Of a DNA stretch of 64,000 nt, positions 51,483 to 61,387 are shown piece by piece. The DNA is taken from positions 1,302,001-1,366,000 of the forward strand of contig NZ_LT629690.1 of assembly GCF_900102185.1 (NCBI RefSeq), in the 5' to 3' direction. This DNA comes from Terriglobus roseus. Its GTDB lineage: Bacteria > Acidobacteriota > Terriglobia > Terriglobales > Acidobacteriaceae. Each line of letters starts with the position of its first letter. Within the stretch, counting starts at the first letter, position 1. The position numbers were made by a program, and so were the translations under genes. Under the pieces are notes generated by a model, which was not told the origin of the DNA, ran no database searches, and saw nothing but the letters and a program-made list of their open reading frames with translations.

Positions 51483-51512
51483 AAAGGCCCGGAGCAGATG
51501 CCCCGGGCCTTT
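51483..51512. terminator. Bidirectional terminator after trxA
   Basis: A 10-bp GC-rich stem AAAGGCCCGG with its complement and a 10-nt loop, followed by T residues, separates trxA from the converging nitroreductase gene. Confidence 0.7.
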
Positions 51513-51531
51513 CTGCGTTTGTAGTCGCGGT

Positions 51532-52146
51532 TTAGAACGAAGCGGCCTTTTCCCAATCGCTGAAAACGTATTCAGCAAGGCGCTTGCGGGAACGTGGCGA
51601 GGTCTCCGCGGCACGGTACTTCTCTGGAGCATCTTCCGGCTTGCCCAGATAGCCCAAGGCCCAGCAGGCACCTGCTTCAAAGTCGTCTGGCACACCGAAC
51701 GATGCGCGAAGCGTCTCTTTGTCGAATCCGCCCATGCCGTGCGTGTGAATACCCATGGAGATGGCTTGCAGCGTAATCACTGCGGAAGCCGCACCTGTGT
51801 CGTGCAGGCAATAGGGATTGGGCTGGCTATTGCTGGAGAAGGTCTTCTTACCGAAACTGCAGTACAGTACCGGGGCTGACTGTGCCCAGGATTGGTTCGC
51901 CGGCACCAGAGCGTTGAAAATCTTCTTGTAGGTCTCGTCGCCCTTGCGGCCCACCAGAAAGCGCCACGGCTGTTCGTTGCTGCTGCTCGGAGCCCAGGCG
52001 GCGGCAGCAAAAATGCTCTTCAGATCGGCATCGGAGATGGACTTGTCCGCGAATGATCGAGGGCTCCAGCGAGCCAGAATCAGGTCATGAACAATTGCTT
52101 CCGGGGTACCGTGTTTCAGCTTTTCCAATGCGGGAAGGTCAGACAT
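51532..52146 (-). CDS. Nitroreductase-family FMN enzyme
   Basis: A 204-residue FMN-dependent oxidoreductase: RWSPRSFADKSISDADL near the start, APSSSNEQPWRFLVG (FMN contact), and the C-terminal ALGYLGKPEDAP segment. Such enzymes reduce nitro compounds, quinones or other electron acceptors with NAD(P)H. There is no operon partner on the same strand; the divergent YpdA-like gene lies 138 bp away. Confidence 0.85.
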   Translation of the reverse strand: MSDLPALEKLKHGTPEAIVHDLILARWSPRSFADKSISDADLKSIFAAAAWAPSSSNEQPWRFLVGRKGDETYKKIFNALVPANQSWAQSAPVLYCSFGKKTFSSNSQPNPYCLHDTGAASAVITLQAISMGIHTHGMGGFDKETLRASFGVPDDFEAGACWALGYLGKPEDAPEKYRAAETSPRSRKRLAEYVFSDWEKAASF

Positions 52147-52284
52147 GGCTTTTTCCTTTTGAGGGCGAAGTGATTTCTGTTTGGATGTCGCGGACGATGG
52201 ATGTGATGCGCGTCAGCTTATGGCGTGTGCGATGACCGATGAATGGCGCTTGCGATCTGCGCACAGCATGATTCAATGGTCTGT

Positions 52285-53283
52285 ATGTCCGACATGTTGT
52301 TCGATGTGCTGGTGATAGGGGCAGGACCCACCGGGCTGGCGTGCGCCATTGATGCACAGAAGGAAGGCCTGCGCGTGGTTCTGGTGGACAAGGGGTGTCT
52401 GTGCAACAGCCTCTTCCATTACCCGGCGCATATGACGTTTTTTACCACGCCGGAGTTACTGGAGATTGGCAATATGCCCTTCAGCAGCCCCAACCAGAAG
52501 CCCACACGCAGTGAGGCGCTGGAGTATTACCGCAAGGTGGCAGAGCATTACGCTCTGGATGTGCGGCAGTACCATCACGTGGACCGTGTGAGCGGCACAG
52601 ACGGCGATTTCACCGTCCACACCACAGATCGTTTTGGACGCGGTCAGGACTTCCACGCGAAGAAGCTGATCGTCTCCACGGGCTATTACGATCTGCCGAA
52701 CTACCTCGGCCTCCCAGGCGAAGACCTCAACAAGGTTCATCACTACTACGACGAGCCACACCCGTACTACGGGCTGAATGTACTGGTAATCGGTGGCAAG
52801 AACTCCGCAGCGATTGCGGCGCTGGATCTGTGGCGCCACGGCGCGAAGGTGACGCTGGTGCATCGCGGCGAAGCCATGCACCGCCACGTGAAGTACTGGA
52901 TTCTGCCTGATATCAAAAACCGCATTGCAAATGGCGAAATTACCGCGTATTTTGCGTCAACTGTGAAGCAGATTGCGGAAGACACCGTTACGCTGAATAC
53001 ACCGGAAGGTGAAATTACCCTTGCGAATGACTTCGTGTTTGCACTCACGGGATACCACCCGGACTTCGAATTCCTGGAACGCATGGGTGTCACGCTTGAC
53101 CCGAACAACAGCCGTTGCCCGGTTTGCAATGTGAACACCTTGGAGTCAAACGTAAAGGGAATCTACATGGCCGGCGTTGTCGTTGCAGGAGAACGCACCA
53201 ACGAAATCTTCATTGAAAATGGCCGCTTCCATGGCGCTCTCATTGCGCGGGACCTGGCTGGCAAATTACTTGGCAAGTCGTAA
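52285..53283 (+). CDS. YpdA-like (bacillithiol disulfide) reductase
   Basis: A 332-residue FAD-dependent pyridine-nucleotide oxidoreductase with VIGAGPTGLACA at the N-terminus and VIGGKNSAAIAALDL for NADPH, plus HMTFFTTPELLEIG, which I associate with the YpdA/Bdr family. In Firmicutes this enzyme reduces bacillithiol disulfide, and several Acidobacteriota make bacillithiol. No CxxC pair is present, as expected for YpdA. The start is uncertain: in-frame ATG codons occur at 52243, 52276 and 52285, and none has a strong ribosome binding site. Confidence 0.8.
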   Translation: MSDMLFDVLVIGAGPTGLACAIDAQKEGLRVVLVDKGCLCNSLFHYPAHMTFFTTPELLEIGNMPFSSPNQKPTRSEALEYYRKVAEHYALDVRQYHHVDRVSGTDGDFTVHTTDRFGRGQDFHAKKLIVSTGYYDLPNYLGLPGEDLNKVHHYYDEPHPYYGLNVLVIGGKNSAAIAALDLWRHGAKVTLVHRGEAMHRHVKYWILPDIKNRIANGEITAYFASTVKQIAEDTVTLNTPEGEITLANDFVFALTGYHPDFEFLERMGVTLDPNNSRCPVCNVNTLESNVKGIYMAGVVVAGERTNEIFIENGRFHGALIARDLAGKLLGKS

Positions 53284-53304
53284 CAGGAAAGGGAACGAAG
53301 AACG

Positions 53305-55212
53305 ATGATGCGCTGGGCGCCGAAGACGATCATGGGGCAGTTGATCGCCGGTACGTTGTTGGTGCAGCTCGTCGTGTTCGGCGTCTTCCTGAGCTTCAGC
53401 GTGCGTGATCAGTTCCGCGAAAGCCGGGAACGCGATCGTGTCCGGCTACAGCGGCAAAGTACCATCATCGCCGCGTCGCTGGCAGAGCCGATGCAGCAGC
53501 ACAACGACGAGATGATCGACGATGTGATGCACGAACTGCCCATCGCTGCTTCGTTAAAAGGCGTTCGCGTGACGGATGTACACGGCACGGTCCTGCGTAA
53601 CACCAGCGACGAATTGCCGATGCAGCTTTCAGACCGCGAACAGAAGCTGCTACCAAAACTGCTTTCTGGCCGTAAGTATCTCCGCGTGATGTCTGATCAA
53701 GGCAACGAGGAAGGCGCACAGCCGATCGTCTCGGACGGATTGGTGCGCGGCATCCTCTGGGTCACGCAAGACTCTGCGCTCACCATGAACACGCCCAAGC
53801 GCGTGCTGCAAAGCCTGTTGATCTACTTTCCGTTTGCGCTGCTGGGCAATGTGTTGCTGGTATGGGCGCTGACCGCCACGCTGGCCCAGCCGCTGCGTCA
53901 ACTGCGCCGTGCCACTTTGCAATTGCGTAACGATCCCAACGACCTGTCAGCGTTCCCGTTATCGGTTCCGGTGGTGGCTGCACAAAACGAAGCAGGCGCG
54001 CTGCTCAACAGCTTCAACGGCATGGTGAATGAGATTGCGCGTCAGCGTCGTGGCACTCAGGAAACGTTGAACCTGTTGGACGCCATGCTCCGCACTGCTC
54101 CAATTGGCTTTGCGTTTTACGACCGAGACTATCGCTACATCCGCATCAACGATCGCTTGGCAAAGATGCACGGCGTGCGACTGGAGCAACACCTCGGCCG
54201 CCGTCTGCGTGATCTGCTTCCCGCAGCCGAAGGAGAGGTCAACTCATTGGCGCTGGAGTCGGAACAGCTTGTAGAACAGGTCTTCCGCACCGGAGAAGGC
54301 ATCGCCGAACAAGAGCTCAGCGGCGAAGCGGTGGGCGACACCTATCCGCGAATTTGGCTTGCAAGTTACTTCCCAGTGTTCATTGGCGAAGAAGTCCGTT
54401 GGGTGGGCGTTATCGTCACTGAAGTAACGGAGCGCCGACACGCGGAAGAAGCCATGCGTCGCAGTGAGAAGCTCGCAATCGCCGGACGGCTTGCGTCTTC
54501 CATCGCGCACGAAATCAACACTCCGTTAGAAGCCGTAACGAACGCGCTCTATCTTCTGCGCAACAACCCATCGCTCGACGTACAGGCGCAGGATTGGGTG
54601 GCGCTGGCGCAGACAGAATTGGAACGCGTCGGAGAGATCACGCAACAAACGCTGCGGTTTCATCGCCAGTCCTCAATCGCCACAGACATTGAGGTGACGG
54701 AGATGTTGCGCAGCGTGTTGCTCCTGCACACCGCGAAGTTGCGGTCGGCGAAGGTACAGACGGAGCTGCGGCTGGAAGAACAGGCGCTCCTGTTTGGCTA
54801 CGCGGGAGAGCTCCGCCAGCTCTTTGCAAACCTCGTTGGTAATGCGATTGACGCGATGCCACAAGGCGGCCGTCTCTTCATTCGCGCGCGCACCATGCGC
54901 CACAATGACAGAAGGGGCGTTCGCGTCACGATTGCGGACGAGGGGATGGGAATGTCGAACGCTGTGCGGCGTCGCATCTTCGAGCCTTTCTTTACCACCA
55001 AGGACGCCAGCGGCACGGGGCTTGGCTTGTGGGTCAGTGCGGAGATACTGGAGAAGCATCACGGAGACATGCTGGTGCGCAGTCGTCAGGCAAAATATCG
55101 TGGCGATGCCTCTGGCACAGTGTTCTCGCTGTTCTTCCCGTGGGATGGCGTGCCACGCGGCCCGCGCATCGTGCAATCATCCGCCCAAGTGCTTGCGGAT
55201 CATCTCGTCTAA
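53305..55212 (+). CDS. Orphan sensor histidine kinase, HAMP-PAS
   Basis: A 635-residue membrane kinase: helix 1 (residues about 10-30, GQLIAGTLLVQLVVFGVFL), a periplasmic part, helix 2 near 175-195, a HAMP-like linker, a PAS domain (around 255-385, DAMLRTAPIGFAFYDRDYRYI), then HisKA (IAHEINTPLEAVTNALYLL) and HATPase (QLFANLVGNAIDAMPQGG, GTGLGLWVSAEI). No response regulator is adjacent. It follows the YpdA-like gene by 21 bp and could be co-transcribed with it; a terminator lies right behind. Confidence 0.85.
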   Translation: MMRWAPKTIMGQLIAGTLLVQLVVFGVFLSFSVRDQFRESRERDRVRLQRQSTIIAASLAEPMQQHNDEMIDDVMHELPIAASLKGVRVTDVHGTVLRNTSDELPMQLSDREQKLLPKLLSGRKYLRVMSDQGNEEGAQPIVSDGLVRGILWVTQDSALTMNTPKRVLQSLLIYFPFALLGNVLLVWALTATLAQPLRQLRRATLQLRNDPNDLSAFPLSVPVVAAQNEAGALLNSFNGMVNEIARQRRGTQETLNLLDAMLRTAPIGFAFYDRDYRYIRINDRLAKMHGVRLEQHLGRRLRDLLPAAEGEVNSLALESEQLVEQVFRTGEGIAEQELSGEAVGDTYPRIWLASYFPVFIGEEVRWVGVIVTEVTERRHAEEAMRRSEKLAIAGRLASSIAHEINTPLEAVTNALYLLRNNPSLDVQAQDWVALAQTELERVGEITQQTLRFHRQSSIATDIEVTEMLRSVLLLHTAKLRSAKVQTELRLEEQALLFGYAGELRQLFANLVGNAIDAMPQGGRLFIRARTMRHNDRRGVRVTIADEGMGMSNAVRRRIFEPFFTTKDASGTGLGLWVSAEILEKHHGDMLVRSRQAKYRGDASGTVFSLFFPWDGVPRGPRIVQSSAQVLADHLV

Positions 55213-55232
55213 ACGCTTGCAACGTAAACGTG

Positions 55233-55267
55233 CATAGAAAAGCCCGCCATTGGCGGGCTTTTCTATG
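55233..55267. terminator. Bidirectional terminator, perfect 16-bp stem
   Basis: A perfect 16-bp stem with an ATT loop lies between the kinase gene and the RND adaptor gene on the opposite strand. Confidence 0.85.
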
Positions 55268-55280
55268 AGGCAAAGAGTAA

Positions 55281-56528
55281 TTACGGCTTCTGCGGCGCTT
55301 CCAGCTCAGGAGCCACTTTGGTTCCTTCCTGTACTGCATCCGACGGTGACAGGATCACATGATCGCCCTTTTCCAGTCCGCTGAGGATCTCCACACTGGT
55401 GCCGTAGTCGCGGCCAAGTACAACGCTGTGGAGGTGCGCAACGTTGTTCCCGTCCACGGTGTATGCCTGCGGCCCAGCGGTACGAACAACCAGGGCATTG
55501 CCTGGCAGCAGGACCGGCGGACGCGAATTCTTCACAGCGAAAGTCACCGTCGCAAACATGCCGGGAAGAATCTTGTTATCGGTGTTTGGCAGATCGATTT
55601 CCGTCAGCAGCGTGCGCGACGCCGGATCAATCGAAGTGGACGAACGTGTGATGGTGCCGGAGTAAACGTGGCCCGGAAGCTCGCGGAAGGTTACCTGCGC
55701 CGTGGATGCACTCAAGGCATCCGGTGCATTGCTCTGCGGCACATTCGCGAAGACGCGAACCATGCCTGACTGCGCAATCGTGAAGAGCTGCGTCACGCTG
55801 TTGGCAGAACCGGAAGTGATCAACGATCCGTTGTCGATAGAACGTGACAGGATCACACCGGTAAACGGAGCCACCACGCGCGAGAACGAAGCCTGTTCTT
55901 CCAGCGACCGTACATTCGCTTCACCTGCTGCGATGTTTGCCTTGGCCGCTTCCACGGTTGCATCATTCGCGCCTGACTGAGCGTTGTAGTTGTCCAACGC
56001 CTCCTGCGAAATAACGCCTTCCTGGTGAAGCTGCTGGCCGCGCGTATTGTTCAGCGTTGAGAGCTTCGCATTCGCCTGTGCCTGCAGTAGCTGCGCCTTC
56101 AACTGAAGCAGGGCGGCGCGTGCCTGACGCAGTGATTGCTCGGTCTGCGGATCTTCAATGGTCGCGAGCAACTGTCCGGCCTTTACGTGGTCGCCAATGT
56201 CCACATAGCGCTTGGAGATGTAACCCGAAGTACGTGCGTAAATGGGAGTCTGTGCAAACGCCTGTACCGTGCCGGGCAGTTCCAGTTTGCTGCTGGGCTG
56301 TCCTAGACCTACGGCCACAACGGCAACGGGCGGTGGCCCGGAGACATCGCGTGCGCGGTCTTCCAGGTCATTTTGATGATGCAGCTTCGGAATTAGAAAG
56401 GCGACGCCGACAACCGCAAGCAGAAGGAATCCACCCGCTGCGGCGACAAAAGGACCTTTGCCCGTGGGTTGTTGAATGGTGGCGGAATGCCCGGTCATTG
56501 CCGGATCCTGTGCGATGTTCTGGGCCAT
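55281..56528 (-). CDS. RND efflux adaptor (membrane fusion protein)
   Basis: A 415-residue periplasmic adaptor: an N-terminal membrane helix (FVAAAGGFLLLAVVGVAFL), a lipoyl/barrel-sandwich half (IYARTSGYISKRYVDIGDHVKAGQLLATIEDP), coiled-coil hairpin (about 120-200), the second half ASFSRVVAPFTGVILSRS, and beta-barrel and C-terminal domains. It joins the RND pump encoded 63 bp upstream to an outer-membrane channel. No TolC-like gene is in the window. AAGGAG lies about 10 nt before the ATG. Confidence 0.92.
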   Translation of the reverse strand: MAQNIAQDPAMTGHSATIQQPTGKGPFVAAAGGFLLLAVVGVAFLIPKLHHQNDLEDRARDVSGPPPVAVVAVGLGQPSSKLELPGTVQAFAQTPIYARTSGYISKRYVDIGDHVKAGQLLATIEDPQTEQSLRQARAALLQLKAQLLQAQANAKLSTLNNTRGQQLHQEGVISQEALDNYNAQSGANDATVEAAKANIAAGEANVRSLEEQASFSRVVAPFTGVILSRSIDNGSLITSGSANSVTQLFTIAQSGMVRVFANVPQSNAPDALSASTAQVTFRELPGHVYSGTITRSSTSIDPASRTLLTEIDLPNTDNKILPGMFATVTFAVKNSRPPVLLPGNALVVRTAGPQAYTVDGNNVAHLHSVVLGRDYGTSVEILSGLEKGDHVILSPSDAVQEGTKVAPELEAPQKP

Positions 56529-56591
56529 GCTCAGCGGGCTCCTTCAAACGTGTTGCGGTGGCAGTTCAAATAGGTTGAAAGCTGTTCAGCG

Positions 56592-59500
56592 TTACGCATG
56601 GGAAAACTCCTCTTCGGGCTCCGGCAACTCTTCCGTCTGGAGGTGGCTAGGAACCTTCTTGCGCAGCAGAGAATAGAAGATAGGAACGATGACAAGCGTT
56701 GTCGCGGTGGCCACCAGCAGGCCGCCAATTACGGCGCGTCCTAGCGGAGCATTCTGTTCGCCGCCTTCGCCCATGCCCAACGACATGGGAAGCATGCCCA
56801 GGATCATGGCCAGCGCGGTCATCATGACAGGACGCAGACGTGTGAAGCCCGCAGCTGATGCAGCCTGAATACTGTTCAGGCCCAGTGATCGCTGATCGTT
56901 GGCAAAGGTCACCATCAGGATGGAGTTTGCCGTTGCCACACCGATGGTCATGATGGTTCCCATAAGCGACGGCACAGAGAAGGTAGTACCGCTTAGGAAC
57001 AGCATCCACAGAATGCCGCAGGCGGCGCCCGGCAGAGCCATCAGGATGATGAACGGATCAAGCCAGCTCTGGAAGTTGACCACCATCAGCAGGTACACCA
57101 GCAGAACCGCGAAGATCATGCCCAGGCCGAGTCCTGTAAAGCTGTCCTGCATGCTCTTTACCTGACCGCGCACCGTAATGGTTGCGCCCTTGGACAGCTT
57201 GCCGCTCTGCACCGTGTAGGTCTTCAGCACCTTCTGGATGTCGCGGTTCACACCGCCCAGATCACGGCCCTGAACGCTGGAATACACGTCATATACCGGC
57301 TGAACGTTGTAGTGGTTTGTGATTGCCGGGCTTGCACCATGCTGGATCTGAGCCAGGTTGGAAAGGAACTGCGATGCCCCCACCGGCGGCGCACCAGCAT
57401 TGGTGGCTCCCTGCGTTGTGGTCGTGCCGTTGGAGATAGGCAGATTGTTCAATTTATCTACAGAATCCAGCGTCGTGGGCGGCACCTGTACCACCACGGT
57501 GTAGTTCACACCGTTCTTCGGGCTGAGCCAGTAGTTTGGCGCTGCGATACCTGATCCTGAGAGCGCTGTCAGCATGCTGCCCGCAACGTTCTGCTCGGTC
57601 ATGTTCAGCAACTGTGCGCGCGAGCGATCCACGTTGACACGCAACTCCGGCGCATACATCACCTGGTGAACGTGAGCATCCACCACGCCCGGAATCTTTG
57701 CAATGTCCGCACGAATCGCCTGAGCCGTCGCGTAGTTGGCATCGGCCAGACGTCCGCTCACCTGAATGTCAATCGGAGCAGGCAGGCCAAAGTTCAGGAT
57801 CTGGTTCACAATGTCCGAAGCCTGGAAAAAGAACGTGGTCTGCGGGAATTGTTTGCGCAGTGTCTCACGCAGCTTCTCGCGATAAAGCGCAGTGGGCTTA
57901 TGCTTTTCCTGATTCAGCGAGACAAGAATCTCGCCGTCCTGCACGTCTGTGAGGGCGCCGTCACCAAAGGCCAGATTGAATGCGCCATTTGGCGTTCCGA
58001 TGTTATCCAGAATGCCGTCCAGCTCGTTCGCCGGAATGGTCGCACGGATGACATCCTCCACCTGGGCAAAGATGGCTTCCGTCGCTTCCAGACGTGTTCC
58101 GGGAGCAGTGCGAACATGCAGCCGGAAGCTTCCCGCGTCCACGTCCGGGAAGAAGTCCTGACCGATGAACGGCAACAGGCAGGCGGACAGCACGATGAAC
58201 AGGCCGAAGCAACCAAGCGAAAAGCCAGGATGCACCAGCGCCCAATCCAGCAAACGCTGGTACCGCGATCGCAACGCCTCGAACACGCGGTTAAAGGCAA
58301 AGTGCGTACGCCAGATAAACCCCAGCCCGCGCATCTTCTCATCAACCGCTGCCTGCTCTTCCGCAGACAGGGGATGGTCGCCATGGGACGCTTCCGCCAG
58401 CGAGTAAACATCCACTTCCTTCGCCAGCAGGAACTTCACCATGGTGGGCACCAGCGTTCGCGACAGGAAGTACGAAGCCATCATGGCGAAAACCACCGCC
58501 ATGCCCAGCGGCACAAACAGGCTCTTGGCTGCGCCGGTCAGGAAGACCACCGGAACAAACACAATGCATATTGCCAGTGTGGAAACGAATGCCGGAACCG
58601 CAATTTGCGCAGCGCCGTCCAGGATGGCAGGTTCAATTTCCTTGCCCAGTCCCAGGTTGCGGTGGATGTTTTCAATTTCCACCGTAGCGTCGTCGACCAG
58701 GATGCCGACCGCCAATCCCAATCCGCCCAGTGTCATGGTGTTCAGCGTCTGCCCCAGGAACTTCAGGCAGATCACCGACACCAGGATCGACAACGGGATC
58801 GACACCGCGATGATCACCGTCGAGCGCCATGATCCAAGGAAGAGCAGGATCATGATGGCGGTCAGGCCAGCGGCAATGGCGGCTTCCTTCACCACGCCTT
58901 CCAGCGCCGCACGCACAAAGATCGACTGGTCAAACAGGATGCGGATTTCCGGCGCTGGCGGCGGCACATTCGCCAGAATGCGCGGGAGCACCTCTTTCAC
59001 CTTTGCCACGATGTCCAGCGTCGACGACGAGGAAGCCTTCAGAATCGTCATCAGCACGGCGCGTTGGCCGTTGTAGCGAACGATGGATTGCTGTGGAGCA
59101 GAACCCTCGTGAACTGTCGCCACATCGCGCATGTACACGGTCGCACCGTTGACCTGCTTGATGGGAATGTCGTTCAACTGCGCGGCAATCTGTGGCGAGG
59201 CATTCGTACGGACCACGTAGTCGCGGTCCTGAATCTTGATGTCGCCTGCGGGCAGAATCAGATTCTGCGCAGTCAGCGCATTCACCACGTCCTGCGGCGA
59301 AAGTCCCTTCGCATACAGCGCGGAGGGATCGAGGTCCACGGCCACCTGGCGGATACGTCCGCCGTACGGCTGCGGCACCTGCGCGCCCTGCACGGTCGCC
59401 AACTGCGTACGGATGAACTGCGAACCCACGTCGAACAGTTCGCTCTCTGACAACTTATTCGACGAAGCGACCGCCTGCAGAATCGGCACGTTCGAAGCGG

Positions 59501-59897
59501 AGAACTGCAGAATGAACGGCGGCGTGGTGCCCGGCGGCAGGATACGCAGAATCGTCTGGTTGACGGCCGTTACCTGCGCCACCGCGGCTTCCACCTTCAC
59601 GCCCGGCTGGAAGAAGATCTTGATGATGGAGATGCCGTTAACCGACTGCGACTCAAGGTGCTCAATGTCGTTTACGGTCGTCGTCATGGCGCGTTCACTG
59701 ATCGTCGTGAAGCGCTTCTCCATCTCATCCGGACTGGTGCCGCTATAGCTCCACACCACGGTGACGACGGGAATGTCGATGGTGGGGAAAATGTCCGTGG
59801 ACATGGTCTCAATGGAGACAATGCCAAGCACAAGGATCAGCACGCTCATCACCACGAAGGTGTAGGGGCGCCGAAGGGCAAGGCGGACAATCCACAT
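56592..59897 (-). CDS. RND-family efflux permease (AcrB/CzcA-like)
   Basis: A 1,101-residue inner-membrane pump with two repeats of six helices and large periplasmic loops. The TM4 segment GILVDDATVEIENIHRNL bears the proton-relay Asp pair. LRRPYTFVVMSVLILVLG at the start, GTSPDEMEKRFTT and VFLPVVFLTG-type segments fit the HAE-1/HAE-like branch more than the heavy-metal branch, but substrate assignment is not possible. It is upstream of its adaptor gene on the same strand. Start chosen at the canonical membrane start. Confidence 0.92.
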   Translation of the reverse strand: MWIVRLALRRPYTFVVMSVLILVLGIVSIETMSTDIFPTIDIPVVTVVWSYSGTSPDEMEKRFTTISERAMTTTVNDIEHLESQSVNGISIIKIFFQPGVKVEAAVAQVTAVNQTILRILPPGTTPPFILQFSASNVPILQAVASSNKLSESELFDVGSQFIRTQLATVQGAQVPQPYGGRIRQVAVDLDPSALYAKGLSPQDVVNALTAQNLILPAGDIKIQDRDYVVRTNASPQIAAQLNDIPIKQVNGATVYMRDVATVHEGSAPQQSIVRYNGQRAVLMTILKASSSSTLDIVAKVKEVLPRILANVPPPAPEIRILFDQSIFVRAALEGVVKEAAIAAGLTAIMILLFLGSWRSTVIIAVSIPLSILVSVICLKFLGQTLNTMTLGGLGLAVGILVDDATVEIENIHRNLGLGKEIEPAILDGAAQIAVPAFVSTLAICIVFVPVVFLTGAAKSLFVPLGMAVVFAMMASYFLSRTLVPTMVKFLLAKEVDVYSLAEASHGDHPLSAEEQAAVDEKMRGLGFIWRTHFAFNRVFEALRSRYQRLLDWALVHPGFSLGCFGLFIVLSACLLPFIGQDFFPDVDAGSFRLHVRTAPGTRLEATEAIFAQVEDVIRATIPANELDGILDNIGTPNGAFNLAFGDGALTDVQDGEILVSLNQEKHKPTALYREKLRETLRKQFPQTTFFFQASDIVNQILNFGLPAPIDIQVSGRLADANYATAQAIRADIAKIPGVVDAHVHQVMYAPELRVNVDRSRAQLLNMTEQNVAGSMLTALSGSGIAAPNYWLSPKNGVNYTVVVQVPPTTLDSVDKLNNLPISNGTTTTQGATNAGAPPVGASQFLSNLAQIQHGASPAITNHYNVQPVYDVYSSVQGRDLGGVNRDIQKVLKTYTVQSGKLSKGATITVRGQVKSMQDSFTGLGLGMIFAVLLVYLLMVVNFQSWLDPFIILMALPGAACGILWMLFLSGTTFSVPSLMGTIMTIGVATANSILMVTFANDQRSLGLNSIQAASAAGFTRLRPVMMTALAMILGMLPMSLGMGEGGEQNAPLGRAVIGGLLVATATTLVIVPIFYSLLRKKVPSHLQTEELPEPEEEFSHA

Positions 59898-60085
59898 GAA
59901 GGACAGCTCCGAAAGGAAAAACGTGCGTTAGAGAAATGCGGGGAATACCGCTAGGCACCATTGTGCCAAATTTGCAGGGACCTTGCGGGAGTTTCCTTAG
60001 TGTTTTCTCTAGACGAACGAGTCAGTACTTACGACTCAAGCCGTTTTGCGACATGTCTTTGCGTTGTGGGGCATAGAATGAATCC

Positions 60086-60334
60086 ATGGCACGCGGATGG
60101 GAGAAAGAAGACGTGGACGCACCAGAACCAACTCCAGCAGCAAAGCCGGCTACGGCGGCAGAACAGCAGCGCACGGAACGTGAGAAGAAGCGCCGCGTGC
60201 AGGAGCTTGAGCTGCAGCGCGAACGCGTCCTCAGCGAGCGCACCTCCAGCCCACATCGCCGTTCCGCTCTTGAGGCAGCCCTGCTTGAGATTGAGCGTGA
60301 ACTGGGTGAACTTGGCTGGGGCATCCATATCTGA
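60086..60334 (+). CDS. Small charged coiled-coil-like protein, unknown
   Basis: An 82-residue, highly charged protein. The first third is Pro/Ala/Glu-rich, followed by a long helix (EREKKRRVQELELQRERVL) with SPHRRSALEAALLEIERELGEL, and a short WGIHI end. It may form a coiled coil. It lies 66 bp upstream of glyQ and reads in the same direction, but no relation to glycyl-tRNA synthetase can be shown. Confidence 0.55.
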   Translation: MARGWEKEDVDAPEPTPAAKPATAAEQQRTEREKKRRVQELELQRERVLSERTSSPHRRSALEAALLEIERELGELGWGIHI

Positions 60335-60400
60335 TCAGGGGCTTTCCTGAGCGTCTCGCGATAAACTTACGGGAACGCATCAAGGAGTACGCACCCACAC

Positions 60401-61387
60401 ATGTCTGCCGTAGCAGAAACAGCCGCGACCACGCCGCGCCGTAGCGTGATGACTTTTCAGGAAACATTATTTGCCCTGCAACGCTTTTGGGCGGAGCAGG
60501 GCTGTGTCCTGCAGCAGCCGTACGACACGGAGATGGGCGCAGGCACCATGTCGCCGGACACCTTCCTGCGTGTTCTTGGCCCCACACCGGTTCGTATCGC
60601 CTACGCGCAGCCCTCGCGCCGTCCGGCAGACGGTCGTTATGGCGATAACCCCAATCGCCTGTACAAGCACACCCAGTTTCAGGTCATCCTGAAACCGCCA
60701 CCTGCCAACATCCAGGAGCTCTACCTCAAGAGTCTTGAGGCCATCGGCATTGTGCTGGCCGAGCACGACATCAAGTTTGAAGAGGACAACTGGGAATGGC
60801 CCGTGGGCGGCGCCTGGGGCGTCGGCTGGCAGGTCATGATGGACGGCCAGGAGATCACGCAGTTCACCTACTTCCAGCAGTGCGGTGGCATGGATCTGGA
60901 CCCCATCAGCGGCGAGATCACCTACGGCATGGAACGCCTGACCCAGTTCCTGCAGGACAAGGAATCCATCTACGACATTGAGTGGGCGAAGGAGCCGGAC
61001 ACCGGCAAGATCACCACCTACGGCGACATCCGCCTCTACGAAGAGCAGCAGCTCTCGGCCTTTGCGTTTGACCACGCAGATGTATCGAAGCTCTGGCTGC
61101 ATCTTGAGAATTACGAGGCGGAATGCCTCGGCCTTCTGGAAGCCTTCAAAGCGCTGCCGGAAGATGCGGATGAAGTCGCGGTCAAGCGTTTCCCCGTGCT
61201 TGGCGCGTATGAACTGGCATTGAAGTGTTCGCAATTGTTCAACCTGCTGGACGCACGCGGCGCCATTTCCGTAACGGAGCGCGTGGGCATCATGGCTCGC
61301 ATCCGCACGCTGATTGTGGGCGTGGCGAAGATCTACGCGGAGCAGGTGGAACGCCTTGCTGCCTTGAAAGAAAAGGCTGGTGCATAG
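60401..61387 (+). CDS. glyQ: Glycyl-tRNA synthetase alpha subunit
   Basis: A 328-residue alpha chain of the bacterial alpha2-beta2 GlyRS: TFQETLFALQRFWAEQGCVLQQPYD, YGDNPNRLYKHTQFQVILKP and EDNWEWPVGGAWGVGWQV are signatures of the catalytic domain, which activates glycine. Sixteen extra residues precede the usual start (ATG 60449), with AAGGAG at 60382-60387 serving ATG 60401. It overlaps glyS by one base (TAGTG). Confidence 0.95.
   Translation: MSAVAETAATTPRRSVMTFQETLFALQRFWAEQGCVLQQPYDTEMGAGTMSPDTFLRVLGPTPVRIAYAQPSRRPADGRYGDNPNRLYKHTQFQVILKPPPANIQELYLKSLEAIGIVLAEHDIKFEEDNWEWPVGGAWGVGWQVMMDGQEITQFTYFQQCGGMDLDPISGEITYGMERLTQFLQDKESIYDIEWAKEPDTGKITTYGDIRLYEEQQLSAFAFDHADVSKLWLHLENYEAECLGLLEAFKALPEDADEVAVKRFPVLGAYELALKCSQLFNLLDARGAISVTERVGIMARIRTLIVGVAKIYAEQVERLAALKEKAGA

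Noticed and set aside
57666-58832. A 388-codon open frame on the plus strand inside the RND permease gene
   Set aside because: It lies antisense to a gene with full motif support, has no family features, and long antisense frames are expected in GC-rich coding sequence.
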